A DNA stretch of 64,000 bases from Alphaproteobacteria bacterium (lineage in GTDB: Bacteria > Pseudomonadota > Alphaproteobacteria > Micavibrionales > Micavibrionaceae). The notes under the pieces are model-generated. The model made no database searches. It was given only the letters and a program-made list of their open reading frames with translations, and was not told where the DNA came from. Below are positions 7,796 to 16,440 of this stretch, one piece after another. A program made the position numbers and the translations under genes. Position 1 is the stretch's first letter. Every line of letters starts with the position of its first letter. Location: contig JAGNLJ010000005.1 in assembly GCA_017999645.1 (NCBI GenBank), positions 84,436-148,435 of the forward strand, written 5' to 3'.

Positions 7796-8706
7796 GACAG
7801 AGCCACCGTCGAGAAAATTTCTTCCGGCTGGATGAACAAATTGCCTATCATCTGCAGACAGACCGCGAGAACGATCAGGGCCAGCGTTACCCTTGCGTAA
7901 ATACCTTTAACATGCCGCGCGAAGGTAATGCCGATCTGCGCGCCAGCCACGCCGCCGATGATCAGAATAATCGCCAGCACCACATCCACTGTCTGATTGA
8001 CCAGCGCATGCATGATCGTGGCGAACGCCGTCGTGAAAATCATCTGGAACAAAACCGTCCCCGCCACCAGCAGCGACGGAATACCGAGAATATAAATCAT
8101 TGCCGGAACCATAATGAATGAACCGCCGACACCCAGGATCGACGCCAGCACCCCGCCGAGAAAACCGATACCGCCCGGCACCAGCGCACTGATGTAAAGT
8201 TTCGAGCGCGGGAAACGCATCTTGTAAGGCAACCCCGCGATAAACGAATTCACATTCAGCGTGTTGAATTCCTTGCGCATGTTTTTTGGCTTAAGCAGGT
8301 GCGTAAAACTCTCCGCCAGCATCAGAACGCCGATGAAGCCGAGCAAAATGATATAAAGAATGGAAATCGCGAAATCGATCTGGCCGAGTTTTTCAAGAAT
8401 GCCGAAGATCAAAATCCCCACGACCGAGCCGCCCAATCCCCCCACCAGCATCACGCACGCGATTTTGACATCGACATTGCCCTTGTCCCAGTGACCAAGC
8501 ACACCGGCGACGCTCGACGCGACAAGCTGCGAGGCCTGCGTCCCCACCGCGATCACGGGCGGAATACCGGTAAAAATCAGGAACGGTGTCGTCAGGAATC
8601 CGCCGCCGATGCCGAAAATGCCCGACAAAAAACCCACGAAGGCGCTGACGAGGAATATCGATTCCGCCGGCACGCTCATTTCAGCGATGGGAAGGTAAAC
8701 CTGCAT
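7792..8706 (-). CDS. TauE/SafE-family sulfite/organosulfonate exporter
   Basis: A 304-residue inner-membrane protein with about eight membrane helices and two TauE repeats, each carrying a glycine-rich GIFGIGGGFLTTPFLIF / GVLASILGVGGSFIMVPAMIY motif. The start MQVYLPIAEMSV is the usual one for this subfamily. It precedes and overlaps the TIGR02186 gene, supporting a two-gene unit. Immediately upstream sits a hairpin whose right arm contains the only plausible ribosome-binding sequence (AGGGA), see separate entry. The exported substrate is unproven. Confidence 0.9.
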   Translation of the reverse strand: MQVYLPIAEMSVPAESIFLVSAFVGFLSGIFGIGGGFLTTPFLIFTGIPPVIAVGTQASQLVASSVAGVLGHWDKGNVDVKIACVMLVGGLGGSVVGILIFGILEKLGQIDFAISILYIILLGFIGVLMLAESFTHLLKPKNMRKEFNTLNVNSFIAGLPYKMRFPRSKLYISALVPGGIGFLGGVLASILGVGGSFIMVPAMIYILGIPSLLVAGTVLFQMIFTTAFATIMHALVNQTVDVVLAIILIIGGVAGAQIGITFARHVKGIYARVTLALIVLAVCLQMIGNLFIQPEEIFSTVALS

Positions 8707-8711
8707 GAATG

Positions 8712-8733
8712 CATCCCTGCTCTGACAGGGATG
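8712..8733 (-). promoter_or_regulatory. Hairpin covering the tauE ribosome-binding site
   Basis: Perfect 8-bp arms CATCCCTG (8712-8719) and CAGGGATG (8726-8733) with a 6-base loop. Read on the minus strand it lies just before the tauE ATG (8706) and includes the AGGGA that would pair with 16S rRNA. Its gtcatccc...gggatg look relates it to the dispersed Q-type repeats, so it may be a repeat that landed in the leader. Any control of translation is inference. Confidence 0.55.
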
Positions 8734-8749
8734 ACATTACTGGATATGT

Positions 8750-9406
8750 TTAATTGGTGTAAAGGTCGATATCCTTGCGGCCCATAATGCGCAGGGGGCC
8801 GTCGGTCGTGAAATCACGGTACCAGCCATTGCCGTGGATGTGATACTCGTTGCGGAAATCCACCGATTTCACGAAGCTCAGGAAAGGCTTGTACCAGTCG
8901 ACGAATACGCTCGTCTCCGACGCGCATTCCGCGATATAGGCCTTGTCGTTGTAAACCGTCGCGAACATCAACCCGCGTTTCTGGACCTTAGGCCCAACCG
9001 AGGTAATGAACGAAATATCGGCAAAGCTGGCGAAACCGTCGCCAAGCCCTGCATTGTCCCACACACCGTTGATCACGGCGCCGTCGAATTCACCGACATA
9101 AGCATCCCAGAACTCACGGCTGTAATTTTGTCTCTGGATGGCGGCGGCATTGCGGCGCGGGTAAATCACGAAACGGCGGTCTTCGCGCACACGGACGCGG
9201 CAGGCTGCATATTGATTGTCACCGGGCGCAAGCACCGTAAAAATATCGTCAGGCTTCTGGTTGCTGGTCTGGCGCCACGTATCGGCATAGGTCACGGAAA
9301 GATTGGTCTCGGCATCGCGCCAGAAGAATATGTCGGCCTTGGCCGGAGAACCCGCCACAGATGCCAAAACTACTGCCAATGCTAGCGTTTTAAGCGGAAA
9401 TTTCAT
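8750..9406 (-). CDS. Secreted protein of unknown function
   Basis: I do not recognise this 218-residue protein. It has a clear signal peptide (MKFPLKTLALAVVLASVAGSPAKA) with predicted cleavage near residue 24, then DIFFWRDAETNLSVTYADTW, a mixed beta-rich region, and a tail RDFTTDGPLRIMGRKDIDLY. It has two cysteines after the signal (in AACRVRV and AECASE), which could form a disulfide in the periplasm. It lies upstream of tauE on the same strand, with the hairpin region between them. It is likely monocistronic or the first gene of that unit. Confidence 0.75.
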   Translation of the reverse strand: MKFPLKTLALAVVLASVAGSPAKADIFFWRDAETNLSVTYADTWRQTSNQKPDDIFTVLAPGDNQYAACRVRVREDRRFVIYPRRNAAAIQRQNYSREFWDAYVGEFDGAVINGVWDNAGLGDGFASFADISFITSVGPKVQKRGLMFATVYNDKAYIAECASETSVFVDWYKPFLSFVKSVDFRNEYHIHGNGWYRDFTTDGPLRIMGRKDIDLYTN

Positions 9407-9511
9407 GAAAACACACCGTATTACCTGGATTTATTATGACGTACCAAGCCATATAATGCCAGAAAAATGCCTAACAACAGGTTAACGCATCAATACGGTA
9501 ATTAGTTCAGA

Positions 9512-10507
9512 TTATTTCCAGAATCCCATCCGGTCCCGGACCTGCTGGACGACTGGCTCGGCGATGCTCCTTGCCTTGTCGTTCCCGGCCTTCAGGGTGC
9601 GGTCGATTTCACCCGGGTCGGCCATCAGCGCGCTCATACGCTTCGTGATCGGCGACAGCTTCTCAACCGCCAAGTCCGCCAGCGCGGGCTTGAACACCGA
9701 GAATTGCTTCCCTGCAAATTCCGCAATCACATCTTCACGCGGCCTGTCCGCCAGCGCCGCGTAAATGGTCACAAGATTCAGCGCCTCCGCGCGCCCCTCA
9801 TAACCATCGAGCGTTTCCGGCAGCGGATGCGGGTCGGTCGTCGCTTTCTTGATTTTCTTGGCGATAGCATCCGCGTCATCCGTCAGGTTGATCCGTGAGT
9901 AATCGGACTCATCCGATTTGCTCATCTTCTTCGATCCATCGCGCAAACTCATCACGCGCGGCGCAGGCCCCGCGATCATTGGCTCCGGCACAATAAACAA
10001 CTCACCGAAATTCGTATTGAACGTCGACGCGATATCGCGCGCCAACTCCAGGTGCTGCTTCTGGTCTTCGCCGACCGGCACATGCGTCGCCTTGTACAAA
10101 AGGATATCCGCCGCCATCAGAACCGGGTACGCGAACAACCCAAGACCGACGCGTTCGGAATTTTTCCCCGCCTTGTCCTTGAACTGCGTCATGCGCTCCA
10201 GCTTGCCCATCTGCGCGATGGTCGAGAGCAGCCACATCAATTGCGAATGCCCCGGCACAGCAGACTGCACGAAAATATGCGACTTCTTCGGGTTGATGCC
10301 GCTCGCGATGAACGCCGCCGCGATCTCGCGCGTCGATTTCGCCAGCGCTGCCGGATCCTGCGGCAACGTGACGGCATGAAGGTCGGCGACCATATACAGG
10401 CACTCCGCGCCCTCATCCTGCAGCCTGATCCAGTTCTTCAGCGCCCCGAGATAATTCCCGAGGTGCAAATTATTGGTCGGCTGCATGCCTGAAAGAATGC
10501 GTTTCAT
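9512..10507 (-). CDS. trpS: Tryptophanyl-tRNA synthetase
   Basis: TrpRS charges tRNA-Trp. The 331-residue protein is the usual bacterial length. The class I signatures are both present: [14 protein letters not shown] in place of HIGH near the start and KMSKSD at about residue 195. The ATP/tryptophan pocket motif [16 protein letters not shown] is also seen. Its ATG overlaps the murJ stop by one base (TAATG), so it is translated from the murJ message, an alphaproteobacterial arrangement. Confidence 0.97.
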   Translation of the reverse strand: MKRILSGMQPTNNLHLGNYLGALKNWIRLQDEGAECLYMVADLHAVTLPQDPAALAKSTREIAAAFIASGINPKKSHIFVQSAVPGHSQLMWLLSTIAQMGKLERMTQFKDKAGKNSERVGLGLFAYPVLMAADILLYKATHVPVGEDQKQHLELARDIASTFNTNFGELFIVPEPMIAGPAPRVMSLRDGSKKMSKSDESDYSRINLTDDADAIAKKIKKATTDPHPLPETLDGYEGRAEALNLVTIYAALADRPREDVIAEFAGKQFSVFKPALADLAVEKLSPITKRMSALMADPGEIDRTLKAGNDKARSIAEPVVQQVRDRMGFWK

Positions 10508-12057
10508 TATTTACTCTTTCCTAAAAATCCGCGGATATCCTGCATTTTAAGCGCGCCGGTGGCAAGCACTGAAATACCGTAAGCCGCACCGCCTGCCACT
10601 ACAAAAATCGCCAGCGCGATATCCTTGTGGAACGTGTCGCCCGCCATCCAGCCCGCCAGCGGGATTTTCAGCGCAAACAACACGAGCGCCATCAAACCTG
10701 TCGAAAGCAGGATACGCGGGAACGCACGGCGGAAACGCTCATCGAGTTTCAACGCCTCGTTGCCACGCAGCAGCCATGCCAGCAGCCCGATCTGCATCCA
10801 CCCGACAATCCCCGTCGCCAGCGCAATCCCCGCCACACCTATATATTGGATCAGGATTAACGCGAGGACGATGTTCGACGTCGCCACCGCAATCGAAACC
10901 TTCACCGGCGTCATCGTGTCCTGCTGCGAGAAGAACGCCGTCGAGTAAACCTTCACCGCGATGTAGGCAGGCAATCCGATCGCATAGCCTTGCAGAACGA
11001 ACGCCGTCACGCTCGCATCCGCCATATCGAACTTCCCGCGCACGAACAGGACCTCAATAATAATGTCGGCCAGAATAAGCAGCGCCAGCGCCGCAGGCAA
11101 ACCCAGGAACAAAACCGTCTCCAGCGCCCGGTTGAACAAACCCTTCGCCTCGTCGGTTCTTCCCGCGCCAATCGCCCGGCTTAACATCGGCAGCAGCGCC
11201 GTACCCACCGCAATCCCCACCGTGCTCAGCGGCAATTGATTTAAACGGTCCGCATAATAAAGATACGAAATCGATCCCGTCGGCAGGAACGAACCCATGA
11301 TCATGTCGGCGAAAAGATTGATCTGCATCACGCCCGCGCCGAGAACGCCCGGCCCCATCAGTTGAAACAACCTCTTGATCCGCCCGTCGAATTTCGGACG
11401 CGCCAGCGGCAATTTAATTTTCTCGCGGCGTATATAAATGTACAGCAGCACAAACTGCAGCACACCCGCGATCATCACGCCCCACGCCAGCGCATGCGCC
11501 GCCGTCTGGAATTTCCATGCGACCAGCAACACACCGATCAGGGCGAGGTTGAATAAAATCGGCGCGGCGGCAAACGGCGCGAACCGCCCGTGCGCCGTCA
11601 GCACACCGCCCATCAGCGCCGCAATCGACATCATGAGCAGATAAGGAAACGTAATCCGCGACAACGTCACCGCGAGATCGAAACGCTCCGTCGTCGGGTC
11701 GTCCGTAAATCCTGGCGCCAGCAGCATGATGACGGCAGGCATCGCGATCATCATAAGAATTGTAAAGACGAGCAGAATCCAGAACATGATAACCATCGCG
11801 TTACCCGCGAAATTATCCGCGCTCTCGCGCCCTTCTTTTTCAAGCGCCTCGGAATAAAGCGGCACGAAGGAAACGCTGAACGCGCCCTCGGCGGTCACAC
11901 GGCGGAAAAAATTCGGCAGCTTCAGCGCCACGAAAAACGCATCGGCAATCGGCCCCGCACCCAAAACCGCAGCCGTCAGGATATCGCGCACGAAACCGGC
12001 CACCCGGCTCACTGCCGTCAACCCGCCTACCGTCGCCATGGCTTTGACTAACTTCAT
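10507..12057 (-). CDS. murJ: Lipid II flippase
   Basis: MurJ flips lipid II across the inner membrane for peptidoglycan synthesis. The protein is 516 residues when started at the ATG at 12057 ([21 protein letters not shown]); a frame extension to 12087 adds ten residues without support. About 14 membrane helices are visible. Family motifs [20 protein letters not shown] and [20 protein letters not shown] lie at residues ~21-60. trpS follows with a one-base overlap. A PBP1A gene at the window end is a downstream pathway partner. Confidence 0.96.
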   Translation of the reverse strand: MKLVKAMATVGGLTAVSRVAGFVRDILTAAVLGAGPIADAFFVALKLPNFFRRVTAEGAFSVSFVPLYSEALEKEGRESADNFAGNAMVIMFWILLVFTILMMIAMPAVIMLLAPGFTDDPTTERFDLAVTLSRITFPYLLMMSIAALMGGVLTAHGRFAPFAAAPILFNLALIGVLLVAWKFQTAAHALAWGVMIAGVLQFVLLYIYIRREKIKLPLARPKFDGRIKRLFQLMGPGVLGAGVMQINLFADMIMGSFLPTGSISYLYYADRLNQLPLSTVGIAVGTALLPMLSRAIGAGRTDEAKGLFNRALETVLFLGLPAALALLILADIIIEVLFVRGKFDMADASVTAFVLQGYAIGLPAYIAVKVYSTAFFSQQDTMTPVKVSIAVATSNIVLALILIQYIGVAGIALATGIVGWMQIGLLAWLLRGNEALKLDERFRRAFPRILLSTGLMALVLFALKIPLAGWMAGDTFHKDIALAIFVVAGGAAYGISVLATGALKMQDIRGFLGKSK

Positions 12058-12167
12058 GGCTTCAATATGTAACGGGCAAGCCCGCACAGGTCACGGGGTA
12101 TTTATTAGTGATGGAATTTGCCGCACCGCTTGCTTTAAGATGCCTCCATACAACCGGAGAATATCTT

Positions 12168-12599
12168 ATGAAAACTTTTCTCGCCTTGATGCTTCTGGCC
12201 CTCACCTTCACAGCGCCCGCTTATGCAGAAGAAATCCGCAATCTCAACGGCGGCTATCTCAAAAAAAGCTGCACTGTGTTTAACAAGGCCGACGCCAACG
12301 AACTTGTCATGAACGGCACCGAAGACGGCTACGACAAGGGCATCGACGCGGGCTTCTGCTCCGGCTTCCTGCTTGCACTCCTGAATTCGAATTTCGCCAG
12401 AAGCCAGGCGAACGATGCAAATCGTCAGGCTGATTTCTGCCCGCCGCTGAATCTCCCGGTGCTTGAGGCATCAAAACTTCTCGTGCGCGAACTTGAAAAA
12501 TTGTCCAAGGAAGAACGCATAAAGGAACGCGGCCTTGATCTCACGCTGAAAATTTTCGCAACAGCCTATCCCTGCGGAGAAACGAAACCCGCGCAATGA
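12168..12599 (+). CDS. Small secreted protein, possibly Rap1a/Tai-like
   Basis: A 143-residue protein with a signal peptide ([20 protein letters not shown]) and four cysteines in the mature part (SCTVF, GFCSGF, DFCPP, YPCGE), suggesting two disulfides. The pattern [17 protein letters not shown] recalls the Rap1a/Tai family of type VI immunity-like periplasmic proteins, but no toxin gene is nearby, so I hold that loosely. I chose the ATG at 12168 because the upstream extension destroys the signal peptide. Its stop overlaps the ubiE start by 4 bp. Confidence 0.75.
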   Translation: MKTFLALMLLALTFTAPAYAEEIRNLNGGYLKKSCTVFNKADANELVMNGTEDGYDKGIDAGFCSGFLLALLNSNFARSQANDANRQADFCPPLNLPVLEASKLLVRELEKLSKEERIKERGLDLTLKIFATAYPCGETKPAQ

Positions 12600-13357
12600 C
12601 CCCCCAGGAAAAAAACAATCCGGAAAAAGAATGGTTTGGTGAAAAGCACGTCACGCCCGATGAAAAAACGGGCCTCGTGCGGGATGTATTCGACAGCGTC
12701 GCCCCCAAATACGATTTGATGAATGACCTGATGTCCGGCGGCCTGCACCGTCTGTGGAAGGACCGCCTTGTCCGTCAAATCCGCCCCCGCCCCGGCCAGA
12801 AATTCCTCGACGTCGCGGGCGGTACAGGCGATGTCGCCTTCCGCATTCTTAAAAAAGCGCCAGGCGCGGAAGTCACGGTTCTAGACATCAACCCGCACAT
12901 GCTTGAGGTCGGACGCGACCGCGCAACCGATCGCGGCTGGCTGAATAATTTTGAATGGGTGACAGGCAACGCGGAATCGTTGCCCTTCCCGGATAATTCT
13001 TTCGACGTCTACACAATCGCCTTCGGCCTGCGCAACGTCACGCATATCGACAACGCATTGAAGGAAGCCGCACGCGTTCTGAAACCCGGCGGGCGTTTTT
13101 TCTGCATGGAATTCAGCCGCGTTGAATCCGCCATGCTCTCGAAAGCCTACGACGCATGGTCGTTCCACGTCATCCCGAAGCTAGGCAAATCCATCACGGG
13201 AGACCAGGAAAGCTACCAGTACCTCGTCGAGAGCATCCGCAAATTCCCCAGCCCCCGCAAACTCGTCCGCCGCATGCAGGACGCCGGATTCGCAGGCGTG
13301 AAGTACTCGGCCCTGACCGCCGGGGTTGTTGCCATCCATAGCGGCGTAAAGCCTTAA
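12596..13357 (+). CDS. ubiE: Ubiquinone/menaquinone biosynthesis C-methyltransferase
   Basis: UbiE methylates the ring of demethylmenaquinol or 2-polyprenyl-6-methoxybenzoquinol using SAM. The 253-residue protein has [20 protein letters not shown], the SAM-binding [16 protein letters not shown], and [21 protein letters not shown] with [14 protein letters not shown], all diagnostic. Its ATGA overlap with the secreted protein gene upstream suggests coupling. A strong intrinsic terminator begins about 45 bp after the stop. Confidence 0.96.
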   Translation: MTPQEKNNPEKEWFGEKHVTPDEKTGLVRDVFDSVAPKYDLMNDLMSGGLHRLWKDRLVRQIRPRPGQKFLDVAGGTGDVAFRILKKAPGAEVTVLDINPHMLEVGRDRATDRGWLNNFEWVTGNAESLPFPDNSFDVYTIAFGLRNVTHIDNALKEAARVLKPGGRFFCMEFSRVESAMLSKAYDAWSFHVIPKLGKSITGDQESYQYLVESIRKFPSPRKLVRRMQDAGFAGVKYSALTAGVVAIHSGVKP

Positions 13358-13399
13358 TATTAGGCTTTTCTATTTTCTATAACAATTACAGCTCTTTAT

Positions 13400-13427
13400 A
13401 AGCCCTTTTAACTCAAGGGCTTTTTTT
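13400..13427 (+). terminator. Intrinsic terminator after ubiE
   Basis: Stem AGCCCTT (13401-13407) with AAGGGCT (13415-13421), 7-base loop, followed by a run of seven T. It lies about 43 bp downstream of the ubiE stop on the plus strand. Confidence 0.85.
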
Positions 13428-13505
13428 GATTGACTTTTCAGGCCCCAGAGGCAAATCTAGCGTCATTAGACACACACATTACATAATCATGAGAGGATGC
13501 TCTAT

Positions 13506-13946
13506 ATGAGTAATTTCACTAAATCGATCGTTTATTCGGGCGTCGTACTCGCCGCCGGTCTCGTCGCTATTTTCGCGATTTACAACAACATGTCCGGCCA
13601 GGAACCGATGAACTACATCGAGCCCGCCGCTGGTGAAGAAGCCATCATCGACCCGACGCTGGAAGGTCAGCCTGCTGACGCCGCCGCTACGGACGCTGCT
13701 GAACAGGCAAGCGACGCTGCCGCTGCTGCAAGCGATGCGTCTGAAGGCGCCGCTGAAGCTGCTGCTGCTGCCGAACAGGCATCCGACAGCGCAACCGAAG
13801 CCGCTTCGAACGCTGAAGCCGCTGCTGAAGAAGCAACCGATGCAGCTAAACAAGCTGAGCAGGCTTCTGACGAAGCTGCCGAAGCTGACAAAACCGAACC
13901 TTCGGCTGGCGAAACAGCTCCTGCTGAACAGCCCGCTGCTCAGTAA
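13506..13946 (+). CDS. Membrane-anchored Ala/Glu/Asp-rich repetitive protein
   Basis: A 146-residue protein with one N-terminal membrane helix (IVYSGVVLAAGLVAIFAIY) and then about 110 residues of low-complexity heptad-like sequence built from Ala, Glu, Asp and Ser (for example DAAEQASDAAAAASDASEGA). The spacing suggests a long helix or coiled coil extending from the membrane. I chose ATG 13506 because GAGAGGA lies at the right distance; the ATG at 13497 abuts that site. It stands alone between two terminators, so it is its own transcription unit. Function unknown. Confidence 0.8.
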   Translation: MSNFTKSIVYSGVVLAAGLVAIFAIYNNMSGQEPMNYIEPAAGEEAIIDPTLEGQPADAAATDAAEQASDAAAAASDASEGAAEAAAAAEQASDSATEAASNAEAAAEEATDAAKQAEQASDEAAEADKTEPSAGETAPAEQPAAQ

Positions 13947-13966
13947 GGTTCTGTGATTTAAGTTTA

Positions 13967-13997
13967 AAAAGCCCCGCTTTTGAAAGGCGGGGCTTTT
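13967..13997 (+). terminator. Intrinsic terminator after the Ala-rich gene
   Basis: Stem AAAAGCCCCGC (13967-13977) with GCGGGGCTTTT (13987-13997), about 20 bp after the stop. The arms also supply a T-run on either strand, so it could terminate in both directions. Confidence 0.88.
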
Positions 13998-14013
13998 GCT
14001 TTATATGATTATC

Positions 14014-14123
14014 GTCATCCCCGGCAGTGAGCCGAAGGCGAGCGTGAACGGGGAACCAGTACTTAAATGCCGCGAAGCGGCCTGCCGTACAAAAACCGGA
14101 TCCCCGCACAAGGCGGGGATGAC
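14014..14123. repeat. Composite palindromic repeat, family Q, copy 1
   Basis: A 110-bp unit bounded by gtcatcccc (14014) and ggggatgac (ending 14123). It contains an inner gccgcgaagcggc hairpin (14069-14081) and ends with tccccgcacaaggcgggga. Related palindromes occur at 32864, 41001, 52054, 56367 and 56547. Read as protein it would give a spurious N-terminal extension of CoaBC, which is why the coaBC start is placed after it. Confidence 0.85.
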
Positions 14124-14132
14124 AAAGTGAAG

Positions 14133-15356
14133 ATGGAAAGAACTTTAGAAAACAAAAACATTCTCCTCGTGATCTCGGGCGGTATCGCCGCCTATAAATC
14201 GCTGGAACTCATCCGCCTCATCCGTAAATCGGGCGGCACTGTCCGCTGCATCCTCACTTCCGGCGGCGCGCAGTTCATCACACCGCTCTCCGTCTCGTCA
14301 CTTAGCGAAAACGAAACCTATACCGATCTTTTCTCGCTCAAGGACGAAACCGAGATGGGCCACATCCGCCTCTCGCGCGAGGCCGATCTCATCGTCGTCG
14401 CACCCGCCAGCGCCAACATGATCGCGAAACTTTCAAACGGCATCGCCGACGATCTCGCAAGCACCGCGTTACTTGCGGCGAACAAGCAAATCCTCCTCGC
14501 GCCCGCCATGAATCATAAAATGTGGAACAACGCGGCGACGCAGGACAATCTCGAAAAACTCAAATCGCGCGGCTTCAAATTCGTCGGCCCCGTCGAAGGC
14601 GACATGGCCTGCAATGAATTCGGCATGGGCCGCATGGCCGAGCCCGAAGAAATTCTCCGCTCCATCTTCTCGTTTTTTTTTGAACAGCCGTTGATCGGCA
14701 AAACCGCCATCGTCACCTCCGGCCCGACCTTCGAGCCCATCGATCCTGTCCGCTTCATCGGCAACCGCTCCAGCGGCAAACAGGGCCACGCGATCGCGCA
14801 AGCCCTTCTTGAATCCGGCGCATCCGTTACACTCATCTCCGGACCTGTGAATGAAAAACCGCCCGCCGGAGTCAAACTCATCGAAATCGAAACCGCGAAT
14901 GAAATGCTCGCCGCTGTCGAGAAATCCTTGCCCGCAGATATCTTCATCGGCGCAGCCGCGGTAAGCGACTGGTCGCCCGCCCCGTCCGCGCAAAAAATAA
15001 AAAAGCAGCCCGGCAAACCCGCGCCCGCGATTAATCTCCGCGAAAACCCCGACATCCTCAAAACCATGGCGAACCACCAAAAGCGCCCCGCCCTCGTCGT
15101 CGGCTTCGCGGCGGAAACTGAAAACCTCCTCGAAAATGCGAAATCCAAGCTGAAATCCAAGGACTGCGACTGGATTATCGCGAATAACGTCTCCGAAAAC
15201 CTGTTCGGCAGCGATGAGAATCAGGTATATCTGGTTACATCCACATCGACTGACGAATGGAAAAAACAGGGCAAGCGCGCCGTCGCGCAAAAACTTGCCG
15301 CAAAAATCGGGGAGCACTTCACCAATGTTCGCAAATTCAAGGAAGCGGCAGAATAA
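14133..15356 (+). CDS. coaBC: Bifunctional phosphopantothenoylcysteine decarboxylase / phosphopantothenate-cysteine ligase
   Basis: CoaBC carries out two consecutive steps of coenzyme A synthesis. In the 407-residue protein the N-terminal flavoprotein half (CoaC) has [25 protein letters not shown] and the catalytic-cysteine segment [14 protein letters not shown]; the C-terminal half (CoaB) has [20 protein letters not shown] and AAAVSDW. I start it at ATG 14133, as the longer frame would encode a palindromic repeat. It is followed 13 bp later by dut, a common pairing. Confidence 0.95.
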   Translation: MERTLENKNILLVISGGIAAYKSLELIRLIRKSGGTVRCILTSGGAQFITPLSVSSLSENETYTDLFSLKDETEMGHIRLSREADLIVVAPASANMIAKLSNGIADDLASTALLAANKQILLAPAMNHKMWNNAATQDNLEKLKSRGFKFVGPVEGDMACNEFGMGRMAEPEEILRSIFSFFFEQPLIGKTAIVTSGPTFEPIDPVRFIGNRSSGKQGHAIAQALLESGASVTLISGPVNEKPPAGVKLIEIETANEMLAAVEKSLPADIFIGAAAVSDWSPAPSAQKIKKQPGKPAPAINLRENPDILKTMANHQKRPALVVGFAAETENLLENAKSKLKSKDCDWIIANNVSENLFGSDENQVYLVTSTSTDEWKKQGKRAVAQKLAAKIGEHFTNVRKFKEAAE

Positions 15357-15369
15357 TCTGAATATCGGC

Positions 15370-15801
15370 ATGCAGATTCTGCCGAACGCGCAAAATCTTT
15401 CCCTGCCCTCTTACGCCACCGAACAATCCGCCGGCATGGATCTCTCCGCCGCCATCGACGGCCAGATACAGCTCGCGCCCGGCCAGCGCGCTCTCGTTCC
15501 TACCGGCATCGCCATTGCTTTACCGCCCGGATACGAAGCGCAAATCCGCCCGCGCTCCGGTTTAGCTGCAAAAAACGGCGTCACCGTTCTCAACACGCCG
15601 GGCACCATCGACGCCGATTACCGCGGCGAAATCAAAGTCATTTTAATCAATCTCGGGCAGGAAACATTCGCAATCGAACGCGGCATGCGCATCGCGCAAA
15701 TGGTCGTCGCGCGGCATGAACGCGCGACATGGGACGTGATCGATTTTCTGGATGAAACCAAGCGCGGCAGCGGGGGTTTCGGTTCCACGGGGACGGGATA
15801 A
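15370..15801 (+). CDS. dut: dUTP diphosphatase
   Basis: Dut hydrolyses dUTP to dUMP, keeping uracil out of DNA. The 143-residue protein shows the five trimeric dUTPase motifs in order: [40 protein letters not shown], and the C-terminal [10 protein letters not shown] arm. The ATG at 15370 gives a normal-length protein; an in-frame ATG at 15325 would lie inside the end of coaBC. It is probably co-transcribed with coaBC. Confidence 0.95.
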   Translation: MQILPNAQNLSLPSYATEQSAGMDLSAAIDGQIQLAPGQRALVPTGIAIALPPGYEAQIRPRSGLAAKNGVTVLNTPGTIDADYRGEIKVILINLGQETFAIERGMRIAQMVVARHERATWDVIDFLDETKRGSGGFGSTGTG

Positions 15802-15806
15802 TCAAA

Positions 15807-16361
15807 TCAGGGCTTTAATCCAAACAAATTTGTTGAATGACCAACATTAATTCCGGCCTTTTCAAAGTTACCGGCGTCAGGATCATTCGGATCTGTGAGA
15901 TCATTCTGGTCGGCGCTGAGATCGGCAAGAACCGAAACCGGCAATCCAGCACGCGTGGCTGAATTTGCGGTATCGAAAACACAAAATCCCTCCATAAAGC
16001 CGGCAATGTAAATATTATCCTTGGTCTTCAGAAATTCCAGCAGGTACGGATTGGTAAATGCATCAGTCTGGAATGGCCCTTTGCCAACCACGAAATCCTG
16101 CGGGGCTGGCGGCATTGCCGGGTCGTATTCAAAACGCGCATGTCCGTTGAAAATTTCTTCAAGTCTTCGATTTGCCATCTCCATCGGCGGCAGCGGCTTG
16201 AATGCACGCGTGCTATCCGGATCTCCTTGCGCGAACACCCATAAGATTTCAGTGCCATTCGCACGGATCTGATCAATATTGTCGCGGATACGTTGAGCTG
16301 TTTCGGGGTTCTGCTCGGCCCAGTAACTCTGAAAATCAACGAGGACGAGAAGATCAGGCAT
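15807..16361 (-). CDS. Isochorismatase-family cysteine hydrolase
   Basis: A 184-residue protein with the family's catalytic triad in order: Asp9 (LVLVDFQSYW), Lys94 (VVGKGPFQTDAF) and Cys127 (GFMEGFCVFDTA). The family includes nicotinamidases, ureidoacrylate and isochorismate hydrolases; nothing nearby narrows the substrate. The usual cis-peptide region after the lysine-containing strand (YIAGFMEG) is kept. It converges on dut with only 5 bp between stops and is divergent from mutS. Confidence 0.85.
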   Translation of the reverse strand: MPDLLVLVDFQSYWAEQNPETAQRIRDNIDQIRANGTEILWVFAQGDPDSTRAFKPLPPMEMANRRLEEIFNGHARFEYDPAMPPAPQDFVVGKGPFQTDAFTNPYLLEFLKTKDNIYIAGFMEGFCVFDTANSATRAGLPVSVLADLSADQNDLTDPNDPDAGNFEKAGINVGHSTNLFGLKP

Positions 16362-16440
16362 TGTATTATGTTAAACAAAGCCCGTTTATAAGTCAAATTC
16401 CAATCTTCAATTTTAAGGCCCATCGTCGTATACCGTTAGT

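Noticed and set aside
12168..12599. Type VI immunity protein (Rap1a/Tai) as a firm call
   Set aside because: The motif resemblance is short and no effector or secretion gene is nearby.
14469..15371. 300-codon minus-strand frame opposite coaBC
   Set aside because: coaBC is unmistakable on the plus strand; long antisense frames are expected at this base composition.
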